A model generated the notes under the pieces. That model saw only the letters and a program-made list of their open reading frames with translations, was not told the origin of the DNA and did no database searches. The translations under genes and the position numbers were made by a program. From CAIKMD01 sp963740675 (GTDB lineage: Bacteria; Pseudomonadota; Alphaproteobacteria; ATCC43930; CGMCC-115725), in assembly GCA_963740675.1 (NCBI GenBank), contig CAVUFS010000008.1, positions 1 to 64,000 of the forward strand: 64,000 bases of DNA, in the 5' to 3' direction. Shown here piece by piece: positions 34,807 through 43,648 of this stretch (the first letter of the stretch is position 1; every line of letters begins with the position of its first letter).

Positions 34807-35754
34807 TCAACGTGCCGGCTTTTTCCGCGCCAGCGGGTGCCGCTCGGCAACGAGACGTTGCAGCCGGGCGCTCTGCACATGCGTATAGATCTGCGTTGTC
34901 GCGATATCGGCATGGCCAAGCATTTCCTGCACGCTGCGTAGATCGGCACCGCGCTCGACGAGATGACTAGCGAAAGCATGGCGCAACACATGCGGCGAGA
35001 GTCGCGCCGGATCGAGACCGGCTTCGAGCGCCAACTCTTTCAGCAACTGGCCGCAACGCCGCCGCGTGAGAAAGCCTTCGCGGCCGCGCGACGGAAAAAG
35101 AAAGCGCGACGCTTTGCCCTCGCGCAGGAAATGCGAACGCTGCTCGATATAAGCGGCGAGGGCCGCACGCGCCGGCTCGCCCAGCGGTACCAGCCGCTCT
35201 TTATCGCCCTTGCCGCGAATGATGACGTAAGGCCGATCGCCTTTCGCCGCCGCAAGCGGCAACGCGACGAGCTCCGAGACACGCAAGCCTGCGCCATAAA
35301 GCAGTTCGAGGATGCAAATGAGCCGCGCGCCCTCGGGTCCCTCATGCCGTTGCGCCGCGGCGATCAGCGACGTGACTTCGTCTTCCTCGAGATGTTTCGG
35401 CAAAGCCCGCGGCAGGCGCGGCCCGTCGATCGGCTGAGTCGGGTCGTCGCTCCGCACATTGTCGATGACAAGAAAGCGGAAGAATTGCCGAAACGCCGAC
35501 AGCCGGCGTGCCGCAGTTCGGGCCCCGGTTCCGGCGCGCGCGAGCTTTGCGAGATAGCGCCGCAAATCATCGCTTTCGGCGTTGGCGATATCGCCAGCGA
35601 GAAACCGCGCGAGATCGTCGAGATCGTTGCGATAAGCCGCGATGGTGAGACGCGCCGCGCCGCGCTCGGCCGCGAGCATTTCGAGAAACGCCTCAACGTG
35701 ACGCGAGACCGGCGCCGGTGAGCGCGGCTTTTTGCGTTTGTCAGATGCCGGCAT
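34807..35754 (-). CDS. xerD: Tyrosine recombinase XerD
   Basis: The 315-residue protein starts at ATG 35754, 14 nt inside the end of the preceding gene; further upstream frame is low-complexity. All catalytic residues are visible: Arg158 (GAGLRVSEL), Lys182 (GKGDKERLVP), His255-x2-Arg258 (HVLRH), His281 (LGHADI) and Tyr290 (QIYTH). The N-terminal SAM-like domain is present. It resolves chromosome dimers at dif together with XerC. The conserved accA neighbourhood argues for the housekeeping enzyme rather than an integrase. Confidence 0.93.
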   Translation of the reverse strand: MPASDKRKKPRSPAPVSRHVEAFLEMLAAERGAARLTIAAYRNDLDDLARFLAGDIANAESDDLRRYLAKLARAGTGARTAARRLSAFRQFFRFLVIDNVRSDDPTQPIDGPRLPRALPKHLEEDEVTSLIAAAQRHEGPEGARLICILELLYGAGLRVSELVALPLAAAKGDRPYVIIRGKGDKERLVPLGEPARAALAAYIEQRSHFLREGKASRFLFPSRGREGFLTRRRCGQLLKELALEAGLDPARLSPHVLRHAFASHLVERGADLRSVQEMLGHADIATTQIYTHVQSARLQRLVAERHPLARKKPAR

Positions 35755-37486
35755 CGAGCGCGGCTTCGACCGCGAGCGCGCGCGCATCGGCATCGAGCCC
35801 CACCGCTTGCAACCCGGCAACGGCTTGCGCCAGCACGATCGGCTCGGCCGAGAGATGATCGCCGGCCGAGGCGAGCAAGATCGTCGTCAGCACCGTTTCG
35901 CCGAGGCGACCGGCTTTCGCCGCTTGCTGCTGGTCGAGCCAGAGCGCGCCGTTCGGCACCGTGCCGGAATGTGTCGTCCGCACCAGCACGGCGAGATCGA
36001 TACCGTTCAGCGGCATGTTGAGCGCGGCGGCCAACGTGACCAGCAGATCGGCCTGACGCGATGCGGCATCGGCATCGAGCGCTTTCAGCGCCGCGATCGC
36101 ATCGGCAACCGAGACGTTCTCGTTGGCACCGATCTGCGCGAAATTGGCGATCACACGCAGTTCCGGCCGGCCGGCGAGCGCCACCCACGGCGCCGCACGA
36201 TCGTACGCGCCGGCAGCCAGCAATACGCGTGCCGCATCGGGGGCAAAGCTTTGCAGATCGGGCGAAGGCTGCAGCTCGACGACCAACGGCGCGATCAGCC
36301 GCGCCGTCGGAATGAAGGCACCGCGGCGGCGTGCATCGGCGATCAGCGGTGCGAGCGCCGCAACGCGCAGCGCGCCCGGCTCGTTGGTGCGCGCGAGGTC
36401 GTAGAGGATCGCGCGGCTGCGCGGATCGTCGGGCAGCTTACCGCTCTTCAAGAGCGTACCTTGCTCGTCCGGTTTGAATTCGACGGCGCTATAAATCAGG
36501 CCCAGCCCCGCGGGCGGCAGCACTCCGAGCGCCTCGGCCTTTTCGCCGGCCGCGAGCCGCGCCGCGATCGGCTCTTTATCGCTCGTCGCCCAAACCGCGA
36601 GCGCCGCCGGTCCCGCATTCGCCAGAGCGTCTGCCGGCAGCGGCAATTTCGCCGCGGCCAGCAGCGTCATGCGGAAGGGCGACGGATCGGGCAGTTTGTC
36701 GAGCTTGCCGCGATGGCCGAGGATCGCATTGATCAGCGTCTCAAAGACCGGATCGCGATCGGTCTTTTGATCGCGTATCGCGCTAAGCCCAAGGCTCGCT
36801 TGATCGTAAGCGCCGGTCAGTGCCTGGCAGCCGATAATCGCTTCGTTCCACCACGGCGTGCTGTAGCGCCGCGCGCGATCATTCACCGCGCCGCAGGCGC
36901 CGCCCAGATCCCCCGCGACGACACGCAGCTCCACCGTATCGCGATCGAAAGCCTCACTGACATTGGTCTGAGGCAACGCCGTGACCAGCGCCGCACCGTC
37001 GCCATAGCCGAAGGCGAGTACGCGATCAACGCGCCGGTCGATCAAGCTCGGACCGTCGGCCGGATCCTGGCCGCGCGGCGCGACCGCATCGCTGAGCAGC
37101 AGGCGGCGTGTCAGCTCTTGCAGCACCGGTGAGTTCGTTGGCTGCAGCAACGGCAAGGCGGTCGCGACGAAGCTGCGTGGCGTCGTCGACCACATGTCGT
37201 GCGGCAAAGCGCGATCCGCGGCGCCGAGCGTCCCGGTCCAGGACGGATCGATCGGCGCCAGCGACTCGGTTTGGATATCGCTGTCGCTGGCGGGCGGCGA
37301 GGTCAGCAACGGCGGCGCCGGCGTCGCATCCGGCTCGGTGGATACATTGGGAGGCGGGTAAAGCGGGATCGGCACGCCCGATTGGGCGAAAGCCGGCCCC
37401 AGCAAGAATGAGCCGGGCGAGAAAGCCACGCCCAGGACGATCAGCAGAGAGGCGATCGAGCTCCGCTCAACGCGGAAAACGCGCAT
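35741..37486 (-). CDS. Exported hypothetical protein upstream of xerD
   Basis: A 581-residue protein from ATG 37486. A signal peptide (residues 10-35, ending GPAFAQ) is followed by a Pro-rich stretch of about 50 residues and then a long, mainly helical region rich in Ala and Leu, compatible with a repeat solenoid. No catalytic motif is seen. It overlaps xerD by 14 nt and the small membrane gene by 20 nt, so the three are translationally coupled. Its location suggests an envelope or cell-division-linked role, but that is speculation. Confidence 0.75.
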   Translation of the reverse strand: MRVFRVERSSIASLLIVLGVAFSPGSFLLGPAFAQSGVPIPLYPPPNVSTEPDATPAPPLLTSPPASDSDIQTESLAPIDPSWTGTLGAADRALPHDMWSTTPRSFVATALPLLQPTNSPVLQELTRRLLLSDAVAPRGQDPADGPSLIDRRVDRVLAFGYGDGAALVTALPQTNVSEAFDRDTVELRVVAGDLGGACGAVNDRARRYSTPWWNEAIIGCQALTGAYDQASLGLSAIRDQKTDRDPVFETLINAILGHRGKLDKLPDPSPFRMTLLAAAKLPLPADALANAGPAALAVWATSDKEPIAARLAAGEKAEALGVLPPAGLGLIYSAVEFKPDEQGTLLKSGKLPDDPRSRAILYDLARTNEPGALRVAALAPLIADARRRGAFIPTARLIAPLVVELQPSPDLQSFAPDAARVLLAAGAYDRAAPWVALAGRPELRVIANFAQIGANENVSVADAIAALKALDADAASRQADLLVTLAAALNMPLNGIDLAVLVRTTHSGTVPNGALWLDQQQAAKAGRLGETVLTTILLASAGDHLSAEPIVLAQAVAGLQAVGLDADARALAVEAALDAGI

Positions 37487-37607
37487 CTGGAATCACCTTT
37501 TCGACGTGTGTCGTCGGCGCCGGGATGTTCCAGACCATAAGAAATACCGTGCCACCGACCAGAATAACGACGAGCAGCGCCACAAAGATCAGAAGGAAAC
37601 GACCCAT
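37467..37607 (-). CDS. Small conserved single-span membrane protein
   Basis: A 46-residue frame starts at ATG 37607 and ends TGA 37467. It consists of a short basic N-terminus (MGR), one membrane helix (FLLIFVALLVVILVGGTVFL) and a conserved-looking tail, WNIPAPTTHVEKVIPDARFP. The tail pattern, with paired prolines and VEKVIPD.RFP, is one I recognise from small genes at this position in related bacteria. Its last 20 nt overlap the next gene. Function is unknown; it may be a membrane partner of the exported protein downstream. Confidence 0.75.
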   Translation of the reverse strand: MGRFLLIFVALLVVILVGGTVFLMVWNIPAPTTHVEKVIPDARFPR

Positions 37608-37774
37608 TTTTATTGTGCCCGGAACTGGTGACGGGGGAAGCGCGATTCGCGAAGCATCCTGGCGATATGCTAGGCTGCGTCCATGAGCAAGTTGGTCGCA
37701 GTTTATCGATGCAGGTTGCGCGTTTCAACGACGCCCAGGTTTAAAACACGGGGGCATCGCGGAGCCCCGCAACA

Positions 37775-38341
37775 ATGACGCATGCCCTACCTTGGCACAT
37801 GCCGAAGACGATTGCACTGGTCGGGCTCATGGGCGCCGGCAAGTCGAGCATCGGCCGGCAACTCGCGCAGGCGCTCGGCCTGCCCTTCGTCGATGCCGAT
37901 TCGGAGATCGAATCGGCCGCCGGTTCCAGTATCGAAGAAATTTTCGCGCGCGACGGCGAAGCCGTGTTCCGTAATGGCGAACGGCGGGTGATCGCCCGGC
38001 TGCTCGACGGTCCGGCGCAAGTGCTAGCGACCGGCGGCGGCGCCTTCATGGATCCGGACACACGCGGTTTCATCCGCGAGCGCGCGGTCTCGGTCTGGCT
38101 GCGTGCCGATCTCGACACGCTGCTCGTCCGTGTCAGCCGCCGCAACAACCGGCCGCTCTTGAAAGCAGGCGATCCACGCGCCGTGCTGTCGCGCCTCATC
38201 GACGAGCGCTATCCGGTCTATGCAGAGGCCGACATCACGGTCGACACGGTCGACGGGCCGCCGGAAGCGACGCTCGCCAAGGTGATCGCCGCGCTCGATC
38301 ATTTCCTCGCCGTTCCGGCCCAGATCGAGGTCGGCCGATGA
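37775..38341 (+). CDS. aroK: Shikimate kinase
   Basis: The 188-residue enzyme has Walker A GLMGAGKSS (residues 17-25), the shikimate-binding DADSEIE and RNGERR, the GGGAF loop and the adenine-binding NNRPLL lid. The start is ATG 37775, or eight codons later at 37799; the latter fits the family better, but neither has a strong ribosome site. It phosphorylates shikimate in the aromatic amino-acid pathway. It overlaps aroB by 4 nt. Confidence 0.95.
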   Translation: MTHALPWHMPKTIALVGLMGAGKSSIGRQLAQALGLPFVDADSEIESAAGSSIEEIFARDGEAVFRNGERRVIARLLDGPAQVLATGGGAFMDPDTRGFIRERAVSVWLRADLDTLLVRVSRRNNRPLLKAGDPRAVLSRLIDERYPVYAEADITVDTVDGPPEATLAKVIAALDHFLAVPAQIEVGR

Positions 38342-39471
38342 GTCAGCGCGACACACTCCGTGTCGAGCTCGGCGACCGCAGCTACGACATCGTTGTCGGC
38401 GCCGGCCTCTTGGCCGATGCCGGTTCCTTGATCGCGCCGATGGTGCGACAGAAACGCGCCGTCATCGTCACCGACGAGAATGTCGCGAAGCTTCACCTCA
38501 AGACATTGGAGGCGGGGCTCGACAAATCCGGCATCGCGCATCACGCAATCATCCTGCCACCGGGCGAGGCGACCAAGGACTTCGCCCATTTCTCGAAGCT
38601 CTGTGAGGATGTGTTGGCGCTCGGCATCGAGCGCGGCACGCCGCTCATCGCGCTGGGCGGCGGCGTCATCGGCGATATTACCGGCTTTACCGCCGCGACC
38701 CTGCTACGCGGTCTCGATTACGTGCAGATGCCGACGACGTTGCTGTCGCAGGTCGACAGCTCGGTCGGCGGCAAGACCGCGATCGACAGCAAGCACGGCA
38801 AGAATTTGATTGGCGCGTTTCATCAGCCGGTGCTGGTGCTGGCCGATATCGATACGCTCTCGACCTTGCCGCAGCGCGAGTTGCTCGCCGGCTATGCTGA
38901 AGTCGTGAAATACGGCTTCATCCGCGATCGCGCCTTCTTCGACTGGCTGGAGCAGGCGGGGCCCAAGCTGGTCGCGGGCGATATCGATGCGCGGCGCCAG
39001 GCGGTGCTGAAAAGCTGCGCCGCCAAAGCCGCCGTCGTCGCGATCGACGAGCGCGAGACCGGCGACCGGCAACTCCTCAATTTCGGCCACACCTTCGGCC
39101 ATGCGCTCGAAGCCGAGACCGGCTTCGGCAATTCGCTGCTGCATGGCGAGGCGGTGGCGCTGGGCATGCGGCTCGCTTTCGACCTCTCGGCCGAGCTTGG
39201 CATCTGTCCGCCGGAAGCGGTCGAACGCGTGCGCCGGCATTATGAAGCCGTCGGCTTGCCGACTGCGATCAGCCAGATCGGCAACGGCCGTCACTTCACC
39301 CCGGCCGCGCTGCTGCAGCATATGGGCAAGGACAAGAAAGTGCGCGACGGCCGCATCACGCTTATCCTGGCACGCGACATCGGCAACGCCTTCATCTCGC
39401 GCGATGTCGCCCGCACCACGCTCGAAGTTTTCCTCGCCGCCGAAACCGCCGCCACGCCGGCGACCGCTTAG
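38338..39471 (+). CDS. aroB: 3-dehydroquinate synthase
   Basis: The 377-residue enzyme shows NAD-binding and metal motifs: IALGGGVIGDITGFTAATLL, the QVDSSVGGKTAID stretch, FHQPVLVLADIDTLSTLP, and the zinc ligands in GHTFGHALE and LLHGEAVALGM. It closes the first carbocycle of the shikimate pathway. Its ATG overlaps the aroK stop (ATGA). It has about ten residues beyond the usual C-terminus. Confidence 0.97.
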   Translation: MSQRDTLRVELGDRSYDIVVGAGLLADAGSLIAPMVRQKRAVIVTDENVAKLHLKTLEAGLDKSGIAHHAIILPPGEATKDFAHFSKLCEDVLALGIERGTPLIALGGGVIGDITGFTAATLLRGLDYVQMPTTLLSQVDSSVGGKTAIDSKHGKNLIGAFHQPVLVLADIDTLSTLPQRELLAGYAEVVKYGFIRDRAFFDWLEQAGPKLVAGDIDARRQAVLKSCAAKAAVVAIDERETGDRQLLNFGHTFGHALEAETGFGNSLLHGEAVALGMRLAFDLSAELGICPPEAVERVRRHYEAVGLPTAISQIGNGRHFTPAALLQHMGKDKKVRDGRITLILARDIGNAFISRDVARTTLEVFLAAETAATPATA

Positions 39472-39497
39472 CCCTTCATTCCCAAGAGAGTCGCGAC

Positions 39498-40064
39498 ATG
39501 CCGTTGTCCGAAGCCGCTCCGCGCGAGCCGATCCATACGAGACGCATCGAAATGCAAGGCTTCCTGCGCCAGGACGGGCTTTGGGATATCGAAGGCCGCC
39601 TCACCGACGGCAAAAACTATGCGTTCAGCAACGAGTATCGCGGCGAGATCAAAGTCGGCGAGTTCATTCACGAGATGTGGATGCGGCTGACCGTCGACGA
39701 CACGCTGACCATCGTCGCGGTCGAGACTGCGACCGATAACAGCCCGTTCGCGGTTTGCCCGGCGATCCTGCCGGATTTCCAGAAGCTCAAAGGGCTGCGC
39801 ATCGCCAAAGGCTTCAACGCCAAGGTCTTCGAGCTTTTCGCCGGCGTGCATGGCTGCACGCATCATGTCGAGCTGATCGGGCGGCTGGCGACGGTCGCCT
39901 TTCAGACGATCTTCCCCTATCGCAACCGCATGAGCGCCAGGACCGGCGAGCCGGCGCAAGCCAATCGCCGCATGCGCCTGCTCAACACCTGTCACGCTTT
40001 TGCCGAGACCGGCGAGCTGGCGCAGAAGATCTGGCCCGATCTGAACGAGAAGGCGAAGACTTAG
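39498..40064 (+). CDS. DUF2889 family protein
   Basis: A 188-residue protein beginning with the family's HTRRIEMQGFLRQDGLWDIEGRLTD. It also has GEFIHEMWMRLTVDD and HGCTHHVELIGRLATVAFQT, with clustered Cys/His that could bind metal. It follows aroB by 26 nt and may share its transcript. The family has no established function; some members lie near aromatic-acid degradation genes. Confidence 0.85.
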   Translation: MPLSEAAPREPIHTRRIEMQGFLRQDGLWDIEGRLTDGKNYAFSNEYRGEIKVGEFIHEMWMRLTVDDTLTIVAVETATDNSPFAVCPAILPDFQKLKGLRIAKGFNAKVFELFAGVHGCTHHVELIGRLATVAFQTIFPYRNRMSARTGEPAQANRRMRLLNTCHAFAETGELAQKIWPDLNEKAKT

Positions 40065-40096
40065 GATTTTATCCGACGACTCTGAACAATCCCTAG

Positions 40097-40163
40097 TCGT
40101 CACCCCCGCGAAAGCGGGGGTCTATAGCCGCATGCTGGATGCCCGCTTTCGCGGGCATGACGA
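40097..40163. repeat. REP-like palindromic element, type B
   Basis: Ends are TCGTCA...TGACGA. Inside are two hairpins, CCCCCGCGAAAGCGGGGG and GCCCGCTTTCGCGGGC, so the whole element folds on itself. It lies downstream of both DUF2889 and the convergent htrA gene, the usual site of intergenic palindromic repeats in alphaproteobacteria. Confidence 0.85.
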
Positions 40164-40213
40164 TCAAAGTGTGGATCTCACTCGACCACAACGGAACGGC
40201 TTTTAACTGAAGC

Positions 40214-41215
40214 TCATGCTGCCGGCGGGATTTCCCGCGGCACCACCGGCAGAGTGAGCTTCAGCTCGCGCCGTAACACGACCATCGGCACCGAAACACC
40301 GAGACGATCCTCGACGAGCAGGCGATGCAGCTCGTCGATGTTGCCGATCGGATGGCCGTCGAGCTCGACGATGATATCGCCGCTCAGCAAGCCAGCCGCC
40401 GCTGCCGCGCCGTCTTGCGCCACGCTCTGCGCCTGCACGCCGCTTTCGCGGGCAAGGCCATGGAAGCGCACGACCTTGCGGGCGATCGGCACGTTCTGGC
40501 CGGCAACGCCGATATAACAGCGGCGCACCCGGCCCTCGCGGATCAGCCGCGCGGCGACGAACTCGACCGTATCGACCGAGATCGAAAAGCAGATGCCTTG
40601 CGCCATCGCGATGATCGCGGTGTTGATACCGATGATATCGCCGGCCGAGTTGACCAGCGGCCCACCGGAATTGCCGGGATTGAGCGCGGCGTCGGTCTGG
40701 ATAACGCTGTCGATCAAGCGGCCCGAGCGCGAGCGCAGGCTGCGACCGAGCGCGCTGACCACACCGGCTGTCACGGTGGCTTGAAAGCCGAAAGGATTGC
40801 CGATCGCGACCACGAGTTGGCCGACGCGCAGATCGCGCGAGGAGCCAAGCCGCGCCCAGGCCGGTGTCTCGCCGTTGAGGCGGAGCACGGCGAGGTCGGT
40901 ATCGGGATCGTCGCCGACGATGCTGGCGGTCAGCGAATGACCGTCGGCGAAGGTCGCGGTGATGCGCTTGGCGCCGGCGATCACATGGCTGTTGGTCAGC
41001 ACATAGCCGTCGGGCGTGAAGACGACGCCGGAGCCACTGCCGCCCGGGCCTTTCTGCGCCTCGATCTGGAGATGCAGGACGGCCGGGCCGACCTTGTCGA
41101 CGGCGCCCATCACCGCGCGCGAGTAGGCATCGAAAGCCGCGAGATCGGTCGTGCCGGTGCTGACGGGATTGTCGGAATCGGGTTGGAGCTGGTCGATGGT
41201 ATTGATGTTGCTCAT
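40214..41215 (-). CDS. HtrA-type serine protease without signal peptide
   Basis: A 333-residue protein with an intact triad: His77 (YVLTNSHVI), Asp107 (DTDLAVL) and Ser183 (NPGNSGGPLV), plus one C-terminal PDZ domain (about 235-320: GLLSGDIIVELDGHPI). The N-terminus is polar (MSNINTIDQLQPDSDNPVST) and has no signal peptide or membrane segment, so it should be cytosolic, unlike the window's periplasmic DegP. It is the last gene of a reverse-strand cluster with a LuxR-type regulator and a catalytically dead paralogue; the gap to the regulator is 39 nt. Confidence 0.88.
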   Translation of the reverse strand: MSNINTIDQLQPDSDNPVSTGTTDLAAFDAYSRAVMGAVDKVGPAVLHLQIEAQKGPGGSGSGVVFTPDGYVLTNSHVIAGAKRITATFADGHSLTASIVGDDPDTDLAVLRLNGETPAWARLGSSRDLRVGQLVVAIGNPFGFQATVTAGVVSALGRSLRSRSGRLIDSVIQTDAALNPGNSGGPLVNSAGDIIGINTAIIAMAQGICFSISVDTVEFVAARLIREGRVRRCYIGVAGQNVPIARKVVRFHGLARESGVQAQSVAQDGAAAAAGLLSGDIIVELDGHPIGNIDELHRLLVEDRLGVSVPMVVLRRELKLTLPVVPREIPPAA

Positions 41216-41254
41216 GGGTGCAAGAGATGGGAACCGCCTCCCGTTACGACAAGG

Positions 41255-41851
41255 CTAGAGCATGACCAGTCCCATGCGCGCGGCGCGGGCCAGTGCTTCC
41301 GTCCGCGTATCGGCATCGAGCTTGGTCAGGATCGAGGCGACGTGGAATTTCGCCGTGTGGAAGGAGATGCCGAGCCGCCGCGCGATCACTTTGTTCGAGG
41401 CGCCATCAGCCATTGCGGCCAGCACCTCGCGCTCGCGCGGTGTCAACGCCGGCGCTTCATCTGGAAGCGGCGGGACATCGACGCCGATGAATGTGCGCAG
41501 CGCGAGATCGGGCAATAGCCGCAATCCCTGCCCCACCAGCGCGATCGCCGCGCCGATGGTTTCGCTGCTCGCCATGCGCGGCAGCACCGCCGCCGCGCCG
41601 GCGAGCACGAGATCGGCAGCATCGCTTTCATCGGCCAGGACGATGAACCCGGCCGCGTGATCGCCGACCGCGCCAAGCTCCTTGGCGCCAAGCCCTTCCG
41701 CCAAAACGATATCGATCGGCTGGCGATCGAGCAGCCGCTGTAGCGCCGAAACTTCACTGGCGCTGTCGACGAGCACGCCGCTGGCACGCGCAACGGCTTC
41801 GAGAGCGCCCCGGCGGGCGCTCTCGAGCGCGAAGATCGCAATGTTCGGCAT
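41255..41851 (-). CDS. LuxR/NarL-type regulator with degenerate receiver
   Basis: A 198-residue protein from ATG 41851; a longer frame reads through the preceding gene's end and is unlikely. The C-terminus is a LuxR-type helix-turn-helix (LTPREREVLAAMADGASNKV...FHTAKFHVASILTKL, about residues 132-190). The N-terminal 115 residues have the size and strand pattern of a receiver, but where Asp should accept phosphate the sequence reads DIVLAEGLG, placing Glu52 there. It may therefore be permanently active or respond to something other than phosphorylation. It lies between two HtrA-like genes. Confidence 0.8.
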   Translation of the reverse strand: MPNIAIFALESARRGALEAVARASGVLVDSASEVSALQRLLDRQPIDIVLAEGLGAKELGAVGDHAAGFIVLADESDAADLVLAGAAAVLPRMASSETIGAAIALVGQGLRLLPDLALRTFIGVDVPPLPDEAPALTPREREVLAAMADGASNKVIARRLGISFHTAKFHVASILTKLDADTRTEALARAARMGLVML

Positions 41852-41894
41852 CGACTTTATGTGGGTGCGCCGCGACGCGGGCCCAAGACCGGCG

Positions 41895-42785
41895 CTAGCG
41901 CGCCCCCTGACCGGGAATGGGTCTTTCGCCGATGGTGAGGCTGAGCTTTGCCGGCGCACCGCCACGAACGAGGTCGAGTTCAACCGCTGTGCCGACCGAT
42001 TCCGGCGTCAGCAGATGCATCACCTGGCGCACGCGCGTCACCGGCTTGCCGTTCCAGGCGGTAATAATGTCGCCGACAAGCAGCCCTGCCTTCACGGCGG
42101 GGCCTTCCGGATCGAGGCTGATCGCCAGCACACCGGCAGGCTGCGCCACGGGCCGCAGGCCGGCGCCGAGATAGCCGCGCGCGATACGGCCCTTGGCAAG
42201 AAGCTGATCGACGACGCGATCGATGGTCGAGCGCGGGATCGCCAGCGCGCGACGACGTGGACCGGTCACTGCCATGCCAAGCACCTCGCCTTTCGTGCTG
42301 ACGAGCGCGCCGCCTTCGGCGCTTGGCGCCAGGCGCAGATCGAGGCGAATGAGATGATCGATCGTGCCGCCGCGCCGGCTGTGCCAGGCACCGCCCGCGA
42401 CCGCGACCATGCCGGACGCAGCGATCGTTCCGCGCTCATGCCGGCCGATCGCGAGCACGAGATTGCCGGCGCGCAAGCTCGCCGCATCGCCCAGCGTCGC
42501 AACACCGGCGCCATCGGGTTGGAAACGCAGCACGGCGATATCGGTGCTGGGATCGCGGCCGGCGAGCGTTGCCGCATGCACTTTGCCGTCGGCGGTCATC
42601 ACTTCGATGCCGTCATCGCGCTCCAGCGCCTCTTCGGCGGTGACGATAACGCCGGGCCGCCAATGGATGCCGCTGACCGGCCAGCGCCCGCCGCCCGCCA
42701 CGGCGACGACACCGGCGCCCGCCTGTTCGGCGAGATCGGCAAGGCGATCGGAAAACTGAGTGAGGAAATCGGTGGTATCGGTCAT
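41895..42785 (-). CDS. HtrA-like pseudoprotease with PDZ domain
   Basis: A 296-residue protein from ATG 42785 (GGAGAG 4 nt upstream). It aligns along its length with the HtrA protease of the same cluster, including DPSTDIAVLRF with the conserved Asp82, the LAIGRHERGT strand and a PDZ domain (about 205-290: GLLVGDIITAWNGKPV). The His position carries Glu52 (VTAEEAL for LTNSHVI) and the Ser position Glu157 (PSAEGGALV for PGNSGGPLV). It cannot be a serine protease as written. There is no signal peptide. A regulatory or substrate-binding partner of the active HtrA is the likely role. Confidence 0.82.
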   Translation of the reverse strand: MTDTTDFLTQFSDRLADLAEQAGAGVVAVAGGGRWPVSGIHWRPGVIVTAEEALERDDGIEVMTADGKVHAATLAGRDPSTDIAVLRFQPDGAGVATLGDAASLRAGNLVLAIGRHERGTIAASGMVAVAGGAWHSRRGGTIDHLIRLDLRLAPSAEGGALVSTKGEVLGMAVTGPRRRALAIPRSTIDRVVDQLLAKGRIARGYLGAGLRPVAQPAGVLAISLDPEGPAVKAGLLVGDIITAWNGKPVTRVRQVMHLLTPESVGTAVELDLVRGGAPAKLSLTIGERPIPGQGAR

Positions 42786-42868
42786 GAAGCTCTCCGCTGA
42801 CTGCATGACCTTGGATATGGCAGCGCGTGGAACCCCGCACCATCCGCCGGATGGCCAGGAAAGCTCTG

Positions 42869-43648
42869 TCAGCCCGGCCAGGGCGATGGCAGGCGCAGGA
42901 AGGTCAGGCGCATGAAATCGGCGACCTTCTTCCATTTATCGTCGCCATCCGACGGCAGGTAATTGCCGTGGCCGTAATCCTCAGCGTCGGCAATCTGCCA
43001 GGGGCCGAGGATTTGTGCCGGTGCGGGAACCCGCGGCCCGTCATAGCCGAGCGCGGTCGCAAACGGCGTGTGATCGTCATGCAGAAGATCGGCGAAGGGA
43101 TCGCCGATCGCGAAAGCGATCTTCAGCACGTTGTCGCTATGCGACGACAGCAACGAGACAGTTGCCGCTCTGCGTAAAACGGCGGCGTATTCCGCGGTCA
43201 GGCAATCGCGGTTGATCGCGCCCGCGGCGATGCAAGCCGTGTCGATGCAGCCATTGATCGACATCATCGCCTCGAGCACGAAACGCACACCGAGGCTGTG
43301 CGATGCAAAGGAGAAGCTCTGGGCGCCAGCGCCCCAGGTGTTGCAGAACCGCGCCAGGCGATGGCCGCAATCGAGCGCGACATCGCCCTCGAAGGGGTAG
43401 TCGATCAACGGAATCCAGGCATCCCCCGGCCACAACGTGCCGATGAAGAGATTGGGCGGCGGCAGCGTGAGGTAATCGCAGAGCAGGCCCAGCGCCCGCG
43501 CACCCGCTTGGTAATTGACGTTGAAGCCGTGTGTCGCGAAGAGGATGTTGCGTCCGGCCAGAACCGATGGCACCTGTGCCCAAGGAACGACGCTGAGCGA
43601 TGACGGACTAGTCGTGCCGTCGCCTTGAAGTAGATAAGGATCGATCAC
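42869..43648 (-). CDS. Alpha/beta hydrolase of unknown specificity (DUF900-like)
   Basis: The 259-residue protein has NILFATHGFNVNY as oxyanion strand, a nucleophile-elbow-like ASHSLG with Ser118, and a late HGNY that could supply the catalytic His. No signal peptide is seen. It resembles the DUF900/esterase group that contains HGFN and SHSLG motifs. Its start overlaps the end of the membrane protein gene by 4 nt, and it precedes the pseudo-HtrA gene by 83 nt. Confidence 0.7.
   Translation of the reverse strand: MIDPYLLQGDGTTSPSSLSVVPWAQVPSVLAGRNILFATHGFNVNYQAGARALGLLCDYLTLPPPNLFIGTLWPGDAWIPLIDYPFEGDVALDCGHRLARFCNTWGAGAQSFSFASHSLGVRFVLEAMMSINGCIDTACIAAGAINRDCLTAEYAAVLRRAATVSLLSSHSDNVLKIAFAIGDPFADLLHDDHTPFATALGYDGPRVPAPAQILGPWQIADAEDYGHGNYLPSDGDDKWKKVADFMRLTFLRLPSPWPG

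Noticed and set aside
34807..35754. Phage or island integrase
   Set aside because: All residues fit XerD, the accA-xerD neighbourhood is a housekeeping one, and no attachment sites, tRNA gene or phage genes are present.
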